Counted from the stretch's first letter, positions 15,859-25,381 are shown. The stretch is 64,000 nt of DNA from Bacteroidetes bacterium 43-93 (GCA_001897855.1 MKUO01000005.1:62001-126000), one strand, 5' to 3'. Notes: a model not told the origin generated them from the letters alone. Numbers and translations: made by a program.

Positions 15859-16789
15859 GAAACAAGCACTCGGTAAGGGTATCCGTGCACTGCTCAATAC
15901 CATAGACGATGAGATGAAAGGAACCGAAAGCGGTAATGGCAATGCGCCCGTTCCCCCCGCTGTTTCCGGCCAGGCGCCGGCAGCCGGTGCTATTCTTCGG
16001 GTACCTGTAGAGCAGATAGAAGTAAACCCCAAACAACCCCGCCGCGATTTCGATGAGCAGGCATTAAAGGAACTTTCAGAGAGTATCAAGCTCCACGATA
16101 TCATACAGCCTATCACGGTAGTAAAAACGGGGCCCACATCTTACCAGCTTATATCGGGCGAGCGCCGTTTGCGCGCGTCAAAGATGGCAGGACTCAAAGA
16201 TATCCCTGCTTATATCCGCACGGCAGACGATCAGCAAATGCTCGAAATGGCGTTGCTGGAAAACTTGCAGCGCGAGGATCTGAATGCAATAGAAATATCG
16301 CTCAGCTACAAGCGCCTGATGGACGAATGTGATCTTACACAGGAGCAGGTAGCAGAGCGGATGAAAAAGGATCGCACTACAGTTACCAACTACCTCCGCT
16401 TGCTGAAGCTGCCCCCTGATATACAGAAGGCTGTTCGCGATGGCAGGATAGCAATGGGCCATGCACGTGCCATCATAGGCCTTGATAAGGTAGATGAACA
16501 ACTATATGTATTCCGCGAAGCGATAGAAAAAGACCTGTCAGTACGTGCGGTAGAGCAACTGGTAAAGAATATGCTCACGGCCGATAAGCCCGCTGCTATA
16601 AACAGCGCGCCATCTGCTGCGGCATCCAACAAGCTGCCACCTGCATACAAGCGTATAGAAGATAATATGGCCTCCCACTTCAGCACCCGGGTAAAGCTGG
16701 ATAGAAAGAAGAACGGTAAAGGACAGATCATACTCGAATTCTACAACGATAGCGACCTCGAGCGCATCATGGAGAAGATGAATCTCTGA
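15842..16789 (+). CDS. parB: Chromosome partitioning protein ParB/Spo0J
   Basis: 315 residues. N-terminal LGKGIRALL motif for ParA contact, then the CTP-binding ParB/Srx domain (VEQIEVNPKQPRRDFDE, LISGERRLRASKMAG), the helix-turn-helix region (DLTQEQVAERMKKDRTTVTNYLRLLKLP) and a C-terminal dimer domain. The ATG at 15842 gives the standard N-terminus; a TTG 15 bp upstream in frame is unlikely. It loads on parS and spreads as a CTP-dependent clamp. Confidence 0.95.
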   Translation: MSQINKKQALGKGIRALLNTIDDEMKGTESGNGNAPVPPAVSGQAPAAGAILRVPVEQIEVNPKQPRRDFDEQALKELSESIKLHDIIQPITVVKTGPTSYQLISGERRLRASKMAGLKDIPAYIRTADDQQMLEMALLENLQREDLNAIEISLSYKRLMDECDLTQEQVAERMKKDRTTVTNYLRLLKLPPDIQKAVRDGRIAMGHARAIIGLDKVDEQLYVFREAIEKDLSVRAVEQLVKNMLTADKPAAINSAPSAAASNKLPPAYKRIEDNMASHFSTRVKLDRKKNGKGQIILEFYNDSDLERIMEKMNL

Positions 16790-16819
16790 TAAGGCACGAT
16801 AAAATACTTAGAATATAAC

Positions 16820-16845
16820 AAAGAGGCTACAACAGTAGCCTCTTT
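16820..16845 (+). terminator. Terminator of the parAB operon
   Basis: Eleven-pair stem AAAGAGGCTAC (16820-16830) with GTAGCCTCTTT (16835-16845), loop AACA, then TGTTG. Confidence 0.85.
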
Positions 16846-16862
16846 TGTTGTTAATAGTACTC

Positions 16863-17226
16863 GTCATGCCTTGCTTTTTTCCCCTGTCATGCCTTGCCTC
16901 GACAAGGCATCTACTATTCCCGCGTAGAGCGGGAAACCCACAACCACACAATTCGCACTGGTAATCCTCCCCTTCAGGGGAGCTAGAGGGGCTACACTCG
17001 CGCTTTCTTTTTTTCCCTCGTCATGCCTGGCCCCGACAAGGCATCTGCTATTCCCGCGCGGAGCGGGAAACCCACGACCACACAACTCGCTGCATGTCTT
17101 TTTTTTCCGTCATGCCTTGCTTGACAAGGCATCTACTATTCCCGCGCGGAGCCGGAAACCCACGACCACACAATTCGCACTGATAATCCTCCCCTTCAAG
17201 GGAGCTAGAGGGGTCACACTCGCGCT
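16863..17226. repeat. Composite intergenic repeat, three copies
   Basis: Copies lie at 16886-17004, 17020-17090 (truncated) and 17109-17226, with a fragment at 16863-16874. Each full unit has three modules. Module A is GTCATGCC ... GACAAGGCATCT. Module B is a hairpin of TTCCCGC and GCGGGAA. Module C is CTCCCCTTCAGGGGAG followed by CTAGAGGGG. Modules A/B resemble dispersed intergenic palindromes of many bacteria, and the module C palindrome resembles one I have seen across Bacteroidota. Together with the terminator they fill the gene-free stretch 16790-17285; no gene is visible. Confidence 0.8.
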
Positions 17227-17285
17227 GAGAATCAGAGCGGCAAACACTACAGGCGCAAAAAACACCTAAATTTGCAATCCATAAT

Positions 17286-17765
17286 ATGATACCGGCGAAT
17301 TGGGAAAAAGAAAGTGAAGCGCACCAGAAGGCATACAAACGCCTACTGGAGAAAGGCAATAAGAACAAGATATTAAAAGCCTTGCCTGAACTGCATGAAG
17401 AAGCTTTTGAAAAGATCAATTGCCTGGAATGTGCCAATTGCTGCAAGAACTATTCCCCGCGCTTTAAGAATCCCGATATCAAGCGCATCGCCAAACTGCT
17501 GAGGATGAAGGAAGGCGATTTTGTGGCGAAGTATCTCTTCCTCGATAAAGACAATGACTATGTACTGCAGCAAAAGCCATGTCCCTTTCTTGCTGCCGAT
17601 AATACCTGCGACATCTACGAAGACCGCCCGAGCGACTGCCGCCGCTATCCGTACACCGATGAAGATGTGCTCATCAAGCGCATACCCCTTACCTTAAAAA
17701 ATGCCACGGTTTGCCCCATAACCTTCACCGTCCTCGAGCGCCTGCTGGAGATGGAAGGGAAATGA
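17286..17765 (+). CDS. YkgJ-family cysteine cluster protein
   Basis: 159 residues. Cysteine pattern CLECANCCKNY near residue 41, CPFL and CDIYEDRPSDCRRYP near residues 99-120, as in the YkgJ family (putative zinc or iron-sulfur cluster ligands). The function of the family is unknown. A full -7 match TAAATTTG at 17267-17274 places the transcript start just before the ATG at 17286. Confidence 0.85.
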   Translation: MIPANWEKESEAHQKAYKRLLEKGNKNKILKALPELHEEAFEKINCLECANCCKNYSPRFKNPDIKRIAKLLRMKEGDFVAKYLFLDKDNDYVLQQKPCPFLAADNTCDIYEDRPSDCRRYPYTDEDVLIKRIPLTLKNATVCPITFTVLERLLEMEGK

Positions 17766-17845
17766 TTGTACATTTCTTAGTGGTGTTTTTCACAGTTGAT
17801 AGCTTTCAGGAAGAATTGTAGGTTTGGATTTACAACCTCCTATAT

Positions 17846-19417
17846 ATGCTTCTATTCTTATTTGGCTTAATAGCAATTATCGCTATTATATATCTGTTTC
17901 GATATAAAAGTAAGTATGAAAACTCCGTGGCTGCATTTGACCAAATGGAGTTGGAAAAAAATGACGAACAAGCTTCTTTAAATGAAAGAATCAAACAATT
18001 TCAAAAGGAATACTCAGGATTAATTAACAAGCATAACGAATTATCACAGCGAGTAGCAGAGCTAAATAATATTAATAATGAATTAGTTGATAAGGATGAT
18101 GAGTTATTAGAGAAAGTAACTGATTTAAACAATATTAAGGCTGAACTGACTGCTAAAATAGAGGGGTATAAAAACGAGTACTCCAGCCTTATTGACAAAA
18201 ATGAAGAATTGTCTAAAAAGGCCGATGAATTAAGTCGAATACAAGCAGATATTGATTCGTTAAATGAGAAGTACGTCCAATCACTATCTATTTACAAAAA
18301 GCTAGAAGGGGAAATCTCTGCTTACGAAAATACGTTAGATCTATACGAATTTGGACTATACAAGCCGCAGTTCAATTTTGATCACTCTGAGCAATATAGA
18401 CTTGCATTGGAGGTGAACTACGATAAGCAGAAAATATGTATATCAAATAATTTGGCAATTGTTTGCAAAACAGAATGGACAGTAAGCGGAAGTGTTGTAG
18501 AAGGGCGCAAATTGACGAGACAATATACAAAGTTGATGACTTATGCTTTTAATGGAGAATGCGATAGCCTAATTGCTAAAGTCAAGTGGAACAATATTGA
18601 TAAGACAAAAGAAAGAATAATTAAAGCCTTTGAAAACATAAATAAGCTTGGACAAGTTCACAACATACAAGTAACGGAGGCATTTTTGGCTTTGAAAATT
18701 GAAGAACTGTCTCTAACCTATGAATATGAACTAAAAAAACACGAAGAAAAAGAGGAGCAAAGAAGAATTAGAGAACAAATGAAAGAAGAAGAAAAAGTGC
18801 GAAAAGAATATGAGCGTCTTCAAAAGGAAGCTGAAGATGAGGAAGCAAGATTTAAGAAGGCCATCAATAAAACACAAAAGGAGCTAGAATCAGCCAGTCA
18901 ATCGGAGGTAGATGAATTAAATAAGAAAATAAAGGATTTAGAGAAAAGTTTATTAGAGGCGCAAGAAAAGAAAGAAAGAGCAATTTCACTTGCGCAAATG
19001 ACAAAAGTAGGCCACATTTATGTTATTTCGAATCATGGATCTTTCGGCGAGGATATATATAAAATTGGGATGACAAGAAGAATAGACCCTTTAGATCGTG
19101 TTAAAGAACTTGGTGATGCCTCAGTGCCATTCCAATTTGATGTACATGCAATAATTTATTCGGAAAATGCTCCGCAACTGGAATACGATATTCACAGAAA
19201 ATTTGCAAGCTATAGGTTAAATAAGGTCAACAATAGAAAAGAATTTTTTAGAGTTAGCATTGATGAAATCGAACAATTTGTTTTAGCGCATACAAATGCT
19301 GCGATACAGTTTACTAAAATGGCGGAAGCAAGAGAGTTTCGACAAACTCAGAGTTTACTTTTAGAAACAAACCCACCTTTAGCTGAATCTAATAATTATC
19401 CCCAAAGCTTAAAATAA
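17846..19417 (+). CDS. Membrane-anchored coiled-coil protein with DUF4041 and GIY-YIG (T5orf172) domains
   Basis: 523 residues. One N-terminal transmembrane helix (1-19) is followed by coiled coil with repeated LNNIN/ELSKK-type heptads (about 25-150), a DUF4041-like globular region (about 170-290), a second highly charged coiled coil (about 290-380), and a C-terminal GIY-YIG-type domain of the T5orf172/MUG113 group (GHIYVIS near 389, then YKIGMTRR and KEFF). The gene is markedly richer in A+T than its neighbours and is flanked by repeat arrays on both sides, so transfer is likely. Proteins with this pairing occur in phages and near defence genes; nuclease activity here is inferred. Confidence 0.8.
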   Translation: MLLFLFGLIAIIAIIYLFRYKSKYENSVAAFDQMELEKNDEQASLNERIKQFQKEYSGLINKHNELSQRVAELNNINNELVDKDDELLEKVTDLNNIKAELTAKIEGYKNEYSSLIDKNEELSKKADELSRIQADIDSLNEKYVQSLSIYKKLEGEISAYENTLDLYEFGLYKPQFNFDHSEQYRLALEVNYDKQKICISNNLAIVCKTEWTVSGSVVEGRKLTRQYTKLMTYAFNGECDSLIAKVKWNNIDKTKERIIKAFENINKLGQVHNIQVTEAFLALKIEELSLTYEYELKKHEEKEEQRRIREQMKEEEKVRKEYERLQKEAEDEEARFKKAINKTQKELESASQSEVDELNKKIKDLEKSLLEAQEKKERAISLAQMTKVGHIYVISNHGSFGEDIYKIGMTRRIDPLDRVKELGDASVPFQFDVHAIIYSENAPQLEYDIHRKFASYRLNKVNNRKEFFRVSIDEIEQFVLAHTNAAIQFTKMAEAREFRQTQSLLLETNPPLAESNNYPQSLK

Positions 19418-19708
19418 CTCAGTTTGATTTTAGATAATAATTCATTTATTTTTTAGAAAAAAAACGTAATTTTGTATCAAGTTCTTTGACCTATTGCTAT
19501 GAAAAACACGGTGCCCAACCGTACAAGATACTCCCAGCCAAAATAAGGTTAGCAAAAGTTAGCAATTTGCTCCAAAACGCTTTATTATCAGTACTTTCAG
19601 CCTGCTAACATTGGTTAGCACCCGGTTAACAAAGGTTAGCAAAGGTTAGCAATTTTGCTAATTACGGTTAGCATTTTCAGCCTGCACAACCACCAAAACG
19701 TTCATAAC
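19418..19708. other. Intergenic region with promoter-like box and mini-ORF
   Basis: A -7 match TAATTTTG lies at 19467-19474. A 15-codon ORF follows at 19499-19546 (MKNTVPNRTRYSQPK). The rest is the GGTTAGCA repeat cluster described separately and the terminator of metK. No longer gene is visible on either strand. Confidence 0.5.
19547..19675 (+). repeat. GGTTAGCA short-repeat cluster
   Basis: Direct copies start at 19547 (GGTTAGCAAAA), 19558 (GTTAGCAATT), 19613 (GGTTAGCACCC), 19624 (GGTTAACAAA), 19634 (GGTTAGCAAA), 19644 (GGTTAGCAAT) and 19666 (GGTTAGCATT). Four of them (19613-19653) are in tandem with 10-11 bp period, one helical turn. Inverted GCTAA copies lie at 19604 and 19657. This looks like a multi-site protein-binding array. 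Confidence 0.75.
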
Positions 19709-19738
19709 AAAAAAATCCCCCATCCTTTCGGATGAGGG
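19709..19738 (-). terminator. Terminator of metK
   Basis: On the minus strand, CCCTCATCC pairs with GGATGGGGG (19738-19730 with 19725-19717) around a GAAA tetraloop, followed by a run of seven T. Confidence 0.9.
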
Positions 19739-19762
19739 ACGTTTATCTTCGTCAGCCTAGGC

Positions 19763-21076
19763 TTACATAGCCATTACTGCTTTCTTTTTGGTTGTTGCTT
19801 TCTTGCCGGCAGCTTTCGCAGCGCCACCCAACCCGAATGCTTTTTTCACCTGTGCTACATAGTCCAGTTTCTCCCATGTAAACAGTTCTACCTTTATGTT
19901 CTTGGTCTTGCCATCACCCGATTTAAAGGTTTTGGTAACTGTTTCCGGGTTGCGGCCCATGTGTCCGTACGCAGCACATTCGCTATACATAGGCTGGCGC
20001 AGTTTCAGGCGCTGCTCTATGAAGTAAGGGCGCATATCAAATACGCTGTCTACTATCTTAGCTATCTGGCCGTCGGTCATGTTCACCTTTGCAGTGCCGT
20101 AAGTGTTCACATAAATACCCATTGGCTTTGCAACACCTATCGCATAAGATACCTGTACCAGCACCTCGTCACATACACCTGCAGCTACCAGGTTCTTGGC
20201 TATGTGTCGGGTAGCGTATGCAGCAGAGCGGTCTACCTTACTAGGGTCTTTACCGCTGAAAGCGCCACCACCGTGAGCACCCTTACCACCATAAGTATCT
20301 ACGATGATCTTGCGGCCTGTAAGCCCGGTATCGCCGTGCGGTCCGCCTATCACGAATTTACCCGTTGGGTTTACGTGGTAGTTGATATTGTTGTTGAACA
20401 GGTGCTTGTATTGAGGATAAGCTTTGATAACCCTTGGTATCAGGATGGTCTTTACATCCTTGGTGATCCTTTCCTGCATCTTTTGCTCATCTGCAAAATC
20501 ATCGTGCTGTGTAGAGATAACGATGGTATCGATGCGTACAGGTTTGTTATCGTCGCTGTATTCCAGCGTTACCTGGCTCTTTGCATCCGGGCGCAGATAC
20601 TTCATCTGCTTACCTTCGCGGCGTATTGCAGACAGTTCGCGCAGCAGCAAGTGTGCCATATCCAGTGCCAGCGGCATGTAGTTATCGGTTTCGTTGGTTG
20701 CATAACCAAACATCATACCCTGGTCGCCGGCGCCTTGTTCTTCTTTCTTCTTTTTATCTACACCCTGGTTGATGTCAGGAGATTGCTCGTGTATGGCAGA
20801 AAGCACACCGCATGAATTAGCTTCAAACATGTATTCGCTCTTGGTATAACCGATCTTCGCGATCACATCACGTGCTATGCTTTGTGCGTCTATGTATGTA
20901 TTGCATTTTACCTCACCTGCAAGCACTACCTGCCCGGTGGTTACCAATGTTTCGCAAGCTATCTTAGCCTGTGAATCCCATGCAAGGAAGTTATCTACTA
21001 ATGCGTCAGATATCTGGTCTGCTACTTTATCAGGGTGTCCTTCTGATACGGACTCTGATGTGAATAAATAAGGCAT
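19763..21076 (-). CDS. metK: S-adenosylmethionine synthetase
   Basis: 437 residues. Diagnostic segments: [17 protein letters not shown] at the N-terminus, [10 protein letters not shown] near 120, and [19 protein letters not shown] in the C-terminal domain. It makes SAM from methionine and ATP in the cytoplasm. The last about 20 residues are an extra Ala/Lys tail ([17 protein letters not shown]) absent from the E. coli enzyme. A full -7 match TATATTTG lies on the minus strand at 21121-21114. Confidence 0.95.
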   Translation of the reverse strand: MPYLFTSESVSEGHPDKVADQISDALVDNFLAWDSQAKIACETLVTTGQVVLAGEVKCNTYIDAQSIARDVIAKIGYTKSEYMFEANSCGVLSAIHEQSPDINQGVDKKKKEEQGAGDQGMMFGYATNETDNYMPLALDMAHLLLRELSAIRREGKQMKYLRPDAKSQVTLEYSDDNKPVRIDTIVISTQHDDFADEQKMQERITKDVKTILIPRVIKAYPQYKHLFNNNINYHVNPTGKFVIGGPHGDTGLTGRKIIVDTYGGKGAHGGGAFSGKDPSKVDRSAAYATRHIAKNLVAAGVCDEVLVQVSYAIGVAKPMGIYVNTYGTAKVNMTDGQIAKIVDSVFDMRPYFIEQRLKLRQPMYSECAAYGHMGRNPETVTKTFKSGDGKTKNIKVELFTWEKLDYVAQVKKAFGLGGAAKAAGKKATTKKKAVMAM

Positions 21077-21113
21077 TGTTTAGTTGTACTTTTTTATGTT
21101 ATTAGGAAGACAG

Positions 21114-21121
21114 CAAATATA
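21114..21121 (-). promoter_or_regulatory. -7 element of metK
   Basis: Minus-strand TATATTTG, a full TAnnTTTG match, 37 bp before the metK start and between the glmS stop and metK. It gives metK its own promoter although glmS precedes it on the same strand. Confidence 0.5.
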
Positions 21122-21134
21122 ATACTTCAGTATG

Positions 21135-22973
21135 TTATTCTACTGTCACAGATTTTGCAAGGTTGCGGGGCTGGTCTACGTTACAGCCACGGAGTATCGC
21201 TATATGGTAAGCCAGCAATTGCAGTGGTACTATGGTTATCAGCGGAGATAATACTTCCTCTGTTTCCGGTACTTCTATGATATGATCTGCCAGGTGGCGG
21301 ATATGTGTATCACCCTTGTTCACTACTGCTATGATCTTACCTTTACGCGCTTTTACTTCCTGCACGTTCGATACGATCTTCTCATACGCACTCTGGTTGG
21401 TAGCCAGGAATACCACAGGCATTTCCTCGTCAATCAATGCTATCGGACCGTGTTTCATCTCGGCAGCAGGGTAGCCTTCAGCGTGTATGTAAGAGATCTC
21501 CTTCAGCTTCAGGGCGCCTTCCAGTGCTACCGGGAAGTTGTAACCACGGCCCAGGTACAGGAAGTTAGTGGCATCTTTATATATCTCTGCCAGTTCTCTT
21601 ATCTGTGCGTCCAGCTTCAGTGTTTCTTCTATCTTCTTAGGGATGTTCTCCAGTTCATAGAGTATCTCGCGAAGTTTAGAGGTAGCTATGGTGCCTTTTT
21701 GCTGCGCTATCTGTAATGCTATCAGCGTCAGCATGCTTATCTGTGTAGAGAAGGCCTTGGTAGATGCTACACCTATTTCAGGGCCTGCATGCGTATAAGA
21801 ACCTGCATGAGATGCACGGGCTATAGAAGAGCCTATCACGTTACAGATGCCATAGATAAGTGCCTGGCGTTCTTTAGCCAGTTCTATAGCTGCCAGTGTA
21901 TCAGCCGTTTCCCCCGATTGAGAGATGGCCAGTACTACATCCGATTCATTGATGATCGGGTTGCGGTAGCGAAACTCAGAAGCATATTCTACTTCCACAG
22001 GTACCCTTGCCAGGTCTTCTATCAGGTATTCGCCTATCAGGCCGCTGTGCCACGATGTACCGCAGGCGGTAACGATAAAACGTTTTGCCTTGTCTATCCG
22101 GTTGATGTATTCGCTCAGGCCACCCAGCTTTATCCAGCCTTGTGATGCGCTCATACGGCCGCGCAGGCTGTCTGCTATCGCTTTAGGCTGCTCATAGATC
22201 TCCTTCAGCATGAAATGCTCAAAACCACCTTTTTCAATGTTCTCCAGGCTCATCTCCAGCTTTTGGATGGCCGGTGATTTCTGCACATTGCCCAGGGTCT
22301 TGATGGTAAAGCTGCCGTCACGGTTCACTACCGCATATTCCTGGTCATCGAGGTACACTACATTTTTAGTGTATTCTATGATCGGGGATGCATCTGATGC
22401 TATGTAAAATTCGTCCTCACCTACGCCTATTACCAGCGGGCTGCCTTTACGGGCTGCTATCAGGTGGTCGGGGTTCTTTTTATCAATGATCACAATTGCG
22501 TATGCACCTACTACTTCGTTCAAAGCAGTACGTACCGCATCTTCCAGTGTAGAACGGTCTTGTTTCCAAACTTCTTCTATCAGGTTGATCAGTACTTCGG
22601 TATCAGTATCAGAATGGAAGGAATAACCACGTTTGGTAAGCTCTTCTTTAATAGCTGCGTAGTTTTCTATGATGCCATTATGAATGATAGCCAGGCTGCC
22701 TGATTGCGAAAGATGCGGGTGGGCATTGGTATCATTAGGTTCGCCGTGCGTAGCCCAGCGCGTATGGCCTATGCCTATATTCGCTGTCAGGTGTTTCCCG
22801 TCGGTGATCTTTTCCAGCTCACTTACCTTACCTGCTTTTTTATATACACTAAGATCGCCGTTAAGTAATGCAATACCGGCGCTGTCATAGCCGCGGTATT
22901 CCAGTCGTTTGAGGCCCTTAATTAATATTGGGAAAGCTTCTCTTTTACCAATGTAGCCAACAATACCGCACAT
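21135..22973 (-). CDS. glmS: Glutamine-fructose-6-phosphate aminotransferase
   Basis: 612 residues, the normal length. Cys2 of MCGIVGYIG is the glutaminase nucleophile, with GHTRWATHG and HNGIIENY in the glutaminase domain. Two SIS isomerase domains follow (TACGTSWHSG, ISQSGETADTL, GRGYNFPVALEGALKLKEISY), and the C-terminus NLAKSVTVE is canonical. It makes glucosamine-6-phosphate, the first step to UDP-GlcNAc. No glmS ribozyme is visible upstream. Confidence 0.97.
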   Translation of the reverse strand: MCGIVGYIGKREAFPILIKGLKRLEYRGYDSAGIALLNGDLSVYKKAGKVSELEKITDGKHLTANIGIGHTRWATHGEPNDTNAHPHLSQSGSLAIIHNGIIENYAAIKEELTKRGYSFHSDTDTEVLINLIEEVWKQDRSTLEDAVRTALNEVVGAYAIVIIDKKNPDHLIAARKGSPLVIGVGEDEFYIASDASPIIEYTKNVVYLDDQEYAVVNRDGSFTIKTLGNVQKSPAIQKLEMSLENIEKGGFEHFMLKEIYEQPKAIADSLRGRMSASQGWIKLGGLSEYINRIDKAKRFIVTACGTSWHSGLIGEYLIEDLARVPVEVEYASEFRYRNPIINESDVVLAISQSGETADTLAAIELAKERQALIYGICNVIGSSIARASHAGSYTHAGPEIGVASTKAFSTQISMLTLIALQIAQQKGTIATSKLREILYELENIPKKIEETLKLDAQIRELAEIYKDATNFLYLGRGYNFPVALEGALKLKEISYIHAEGYPAAEMKHGPIALIDEEMPVVFLATNQSAYEKIVSNVQEVKARKGKIIAVVNKGDTHIRHLADHIIEVPETEEVLSPLITIVPLQLLAYHIAILRGCNVDQPRNLAKSVTVE

Positions 22974-22987
22974 AGATGTGAGTGATT

Positions 22988-24406
22988 TTAGTTTATTTTA
23001 GTGTACGAAATATTCAGTCTTACCCGGTAGGTATTTCCTTTACCCGCCACCATCAGGCGATAAGCGCCGGGATATGTAACCGTACCGTTAATACGCAAAT
23101 GTAATTCATTAACCTGGTTCAGTATAGCCTTCTGCACCTCCCTTGGTATGTTAATGTAGTACTGGGTAATAACAGCTCCGTTTGGTAAGATGGTAGTGTT
23201 CTTATTGCCATCTATAAATGCCAGCGGGCCATCATTATCAGTAGGGTACCTGTCCTGTATGGTATAAGCTCCTCCGGAAGCATCAACGCCTACAGGGTAT
23301 ATCCTTGGTGGTGCGCTAAAGGTATCTGTAGCAGTTGCACTCCTCGGGTTCCCACTATAGTCTACCTGGGTAATTACTAACTGCGCCTTATTAATAACGC
23401 CTTTAGGCAGGTATTTGATATATGGTATGCGAATATCTATAGCTGCGCCGGGTTCGTTTTGCAGAAATACGCGGTCATCAGACTGGTTTGCTGATAACAG
23501 GTAATTATTTAGCTGCGATCCGTTGTAGTTATGTGTAATGTAGTTATTGTGCGCGCAGTCGTTTGCAGTGAAGTTAAAGAATATAGTCTGCACACTGTCG
23601 GGATCGAGCTTAGAGTTGGTAGTGGGGTTGTTATAATACAACGCTATAGAAGATCTTTGATAATCTGCAGTTCCACTGAGGTAAAAATAAGGGATTGTAC
23701 GGAGCGTGTTGTTATTAGTATCCTTGGCTACGATATAGAAGCCTTTTATTTTACTAAGGAATGAAGCGTTATCGGTAGTGCTATGTGCGGCGTCATATAA
23801 GGTTTGCATAAAAGCATTGGTAAGCTTTATACGCAGGTGTGGCGCCCTGTTGGCTCCGGCAACTCTTATGGAATCCGTTTTTACCCTGTATATATCTGCA
23901 TTTACGACCTCTCCTATAGGCGTTGGATCGTATTTGAAAGAAGTCTTGGTGTAATACGTACTATCCTTGTACATGTCTTCCGTTACGGCGTACACGCTAA
24001 AGCTCTCCAGGCGGCTTGGAGCTGTTTTATCGGTATCACCCCAGCTAAAACCTGCATAAGGCAGTATCAGTACAGCAGAGTCTATCGTGTTCGGACTTTC
24101 TATAGTAATGGTATTAGCCGTGGGGATGAATTGAGTAAATATGCTCCAGTTGGTTCTGCCAAAGAATGGATCGTTCAACGTGCCAAGCCCCTTTATAACG
24201 TCATAGCTACTGTTATTATACCTTACAGCAATAGAATCATCATACACGGTTTTGGTGTATATGGTCAGTGTATCGCCAATTGGGTTAGAGAGAATGAAGT
24301 CGGAAGACGGGGTTACATTTGCTTTAATAATAGTATCCTCTTTGCATCCTGTATTAAGTGCATACAAAAGGATTAGCGATGCAAATGCTAAAAAACGGTT
24401 TTTCAA
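22988..24406 (-). CDS. DUF4270 family lipoprotein
   Basis: 472 residues. Lipoprotein signal MKNRFLAFASLILLYALNTGCK, then the typical DUF4270 course: YDVIKGLGTLNDPFFGRT early, IDSAVLILPYAGFSWGDT, and late INIPREVQKAIL. The family occurs throughout Bacteroidota next to a glycogen synthase-like gene, as here; its role is unknown. It lies between glgA-like and glmS on the same strand. Confidence 0.9.
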   Translation of the reverse strand: MKNRFLAFASLILLYALNTGCKEDTIIKANVTPSSDFILSNPIGDTLTIYTKTVYDDSIAVRYNNSSYDVIKGLGTLNDPFFGRTNWSIFTQFIPTANTITIESPNTIDSAVLILPYAGFSWGDTDKTAPSRLESFSVYAVTEDMYKDSTYYTKTSFKYDPTPIGEVVNADIYRVKTDSIRVAGANRAPHLRIKLTNAFMQTLYDAAHSTTDNASFLSKIKGFYIVAKDTNNNTLRTIPYFYLSGTADYQRSSIALYYNNPTTNSKLDPDSVQTIFFNFTANDCAHNNYITHNYNGSQLNNYLLSANQSDDRVFLQNEPGAAIDIRIPYIKYLPKGVINKAQLVITQVDYSGNPRSATATDTFSAPPRIYPVGVDASGGAYTIQDRYPTDNDGPLAFIDGNKNTTILPNGAVITQYYINIPREVQKAILNQVNELHLRINGTVTYPGAYRLMVAGKGNTYRVRLNISYTKIN

Positions 24407-24442
24407 TCTGGCAAATTTTGCGCTAAAATGATAAAAGATATT

Positions 24443-25267
24443 CTAAGACTCTGTTAAGCTTTTATACATGTCCAGGAGTTCTGATACATCTTCCTTCCAG
24501 GCTTCGTCATACTTCACCACTTTTTTATAGCGGCTCGGCTTCACTTCGTCTAATATTGGTTTTTCCAGGTTATCAGACGCATGTACTACCACATCCGCAT
24601 ATTTGCTGGCACCTAAGGTAAGGGCAAGATTTGTGCCGTCTTTGAAAGCATCCAGATCTTTTTCTTTAATATCATTGCTGATAAGCGCTTTCTTCACGAA
24701 AGAATCGCCCAGTTTTTCGGTGAATTGCTCGTTTTGAGCGCTGTATACCACTTTGGAATAGCCAAAAACCGGTTCTTTTTTATAAGCAGTCTTAAGGTAA
24801 GCAGGTACGAGAGACGTCATCCAGCCGTGGCAGTGGATAACATGCGGAGGCCAACCAAACTTTTTCACTGTTTCCAGGGCGCTTTTGCAGAAGAAGATCA
24901 TGCGTTCTGCATTGTCTTCAAAAAACACATCATTATCGTCGCGGAAAACATGCTTACGTTTAAAATAGTCATCATTATCCATAAAATACACCTGTAAGCG
25001 TGCATTCGGCAAGGATGCCACTTTGATTATAAGAGGGTAATCGTCTTTATCGATAATGACGTTGATACCGGAAAGGCGTACTACTTCGTGCAGGCGATGC
25101 CTGCGTTCGTTGATGATGCCAAAGCGTGGCATAATTACGCGCACTTCCAGTCCGGAATCAAATGTTTTGACAGCCAGTTTATTAAGAATATGAGCGAAAT
25201 CCGTAAACTCAATATAAGGCGACAGTTCGTTAGCTACAATTAAAACACGTTTTTTGTCTGCTGACAT
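24443..25267 (-). CDS. Glycogen/starch synthase catalytic-domain protein (short form)
   Basis: 274 residues, corresponding to the N-terminal GT5 domain only (KRVLIVANELSPYIEFTDFAHILNKLA, VIMPRFGIINERRHRLHEV, VIHCHGWMTSLVPAYLKT). The C-terminal Rossmann half of full GlgA is missing and the ADP-glucose lysine motif differs (KSGL-like is absent), so synthase activity is doubtful. This short form is standard in Bacteroidota and is divergently paired with panC, as here. Confidence 0.85.
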   Translation of the reverse strand: MSADKKRVLIVANELSPYIEFTDFAHILNKLAVKTFDSGLEVRVIMPRFGIINERRHRLHEVVRLSGINVIIDKDDYPLIIKVASLPNARLQVYFMDNDDYFKRKHVFRDDNDVFFEDNAERMIFFCKSALETVKKFGWPPHVIHCHGWMTSLVPAYLKTAYKKEPVFGYSKVVYSAQNEQFTEKLGDSFVKKALISNDIKEKDLDAFKDGTNLALTLGASKYADVVVHASDNLEKPILDEVKPSRYKKVVKYDEAWKEDVSELLDMYKSLTES

Positions 25268-25381
25268 GCGTAAGTGTTAGATTAACAAGAAAAAAAATTA
25301 TACTTGCCGGGAAATTGACTGCAAAATTACGAAAATATTAAATTCAAACCTTGGTTTGATTGGTCTGATTAAAATATAGGC

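Noticed and set aside
19961-20815. 284-codon plus-strand frame opposite metK
   Set aside because: Antisense shadow; no domain and odd composition.
22974-22987. glmS ribozyme before glmS
   Set aside because: glmS is on the minus strand and directly follows the DUF4270 gene with 14 bp between; there is no room for the ribozyme.
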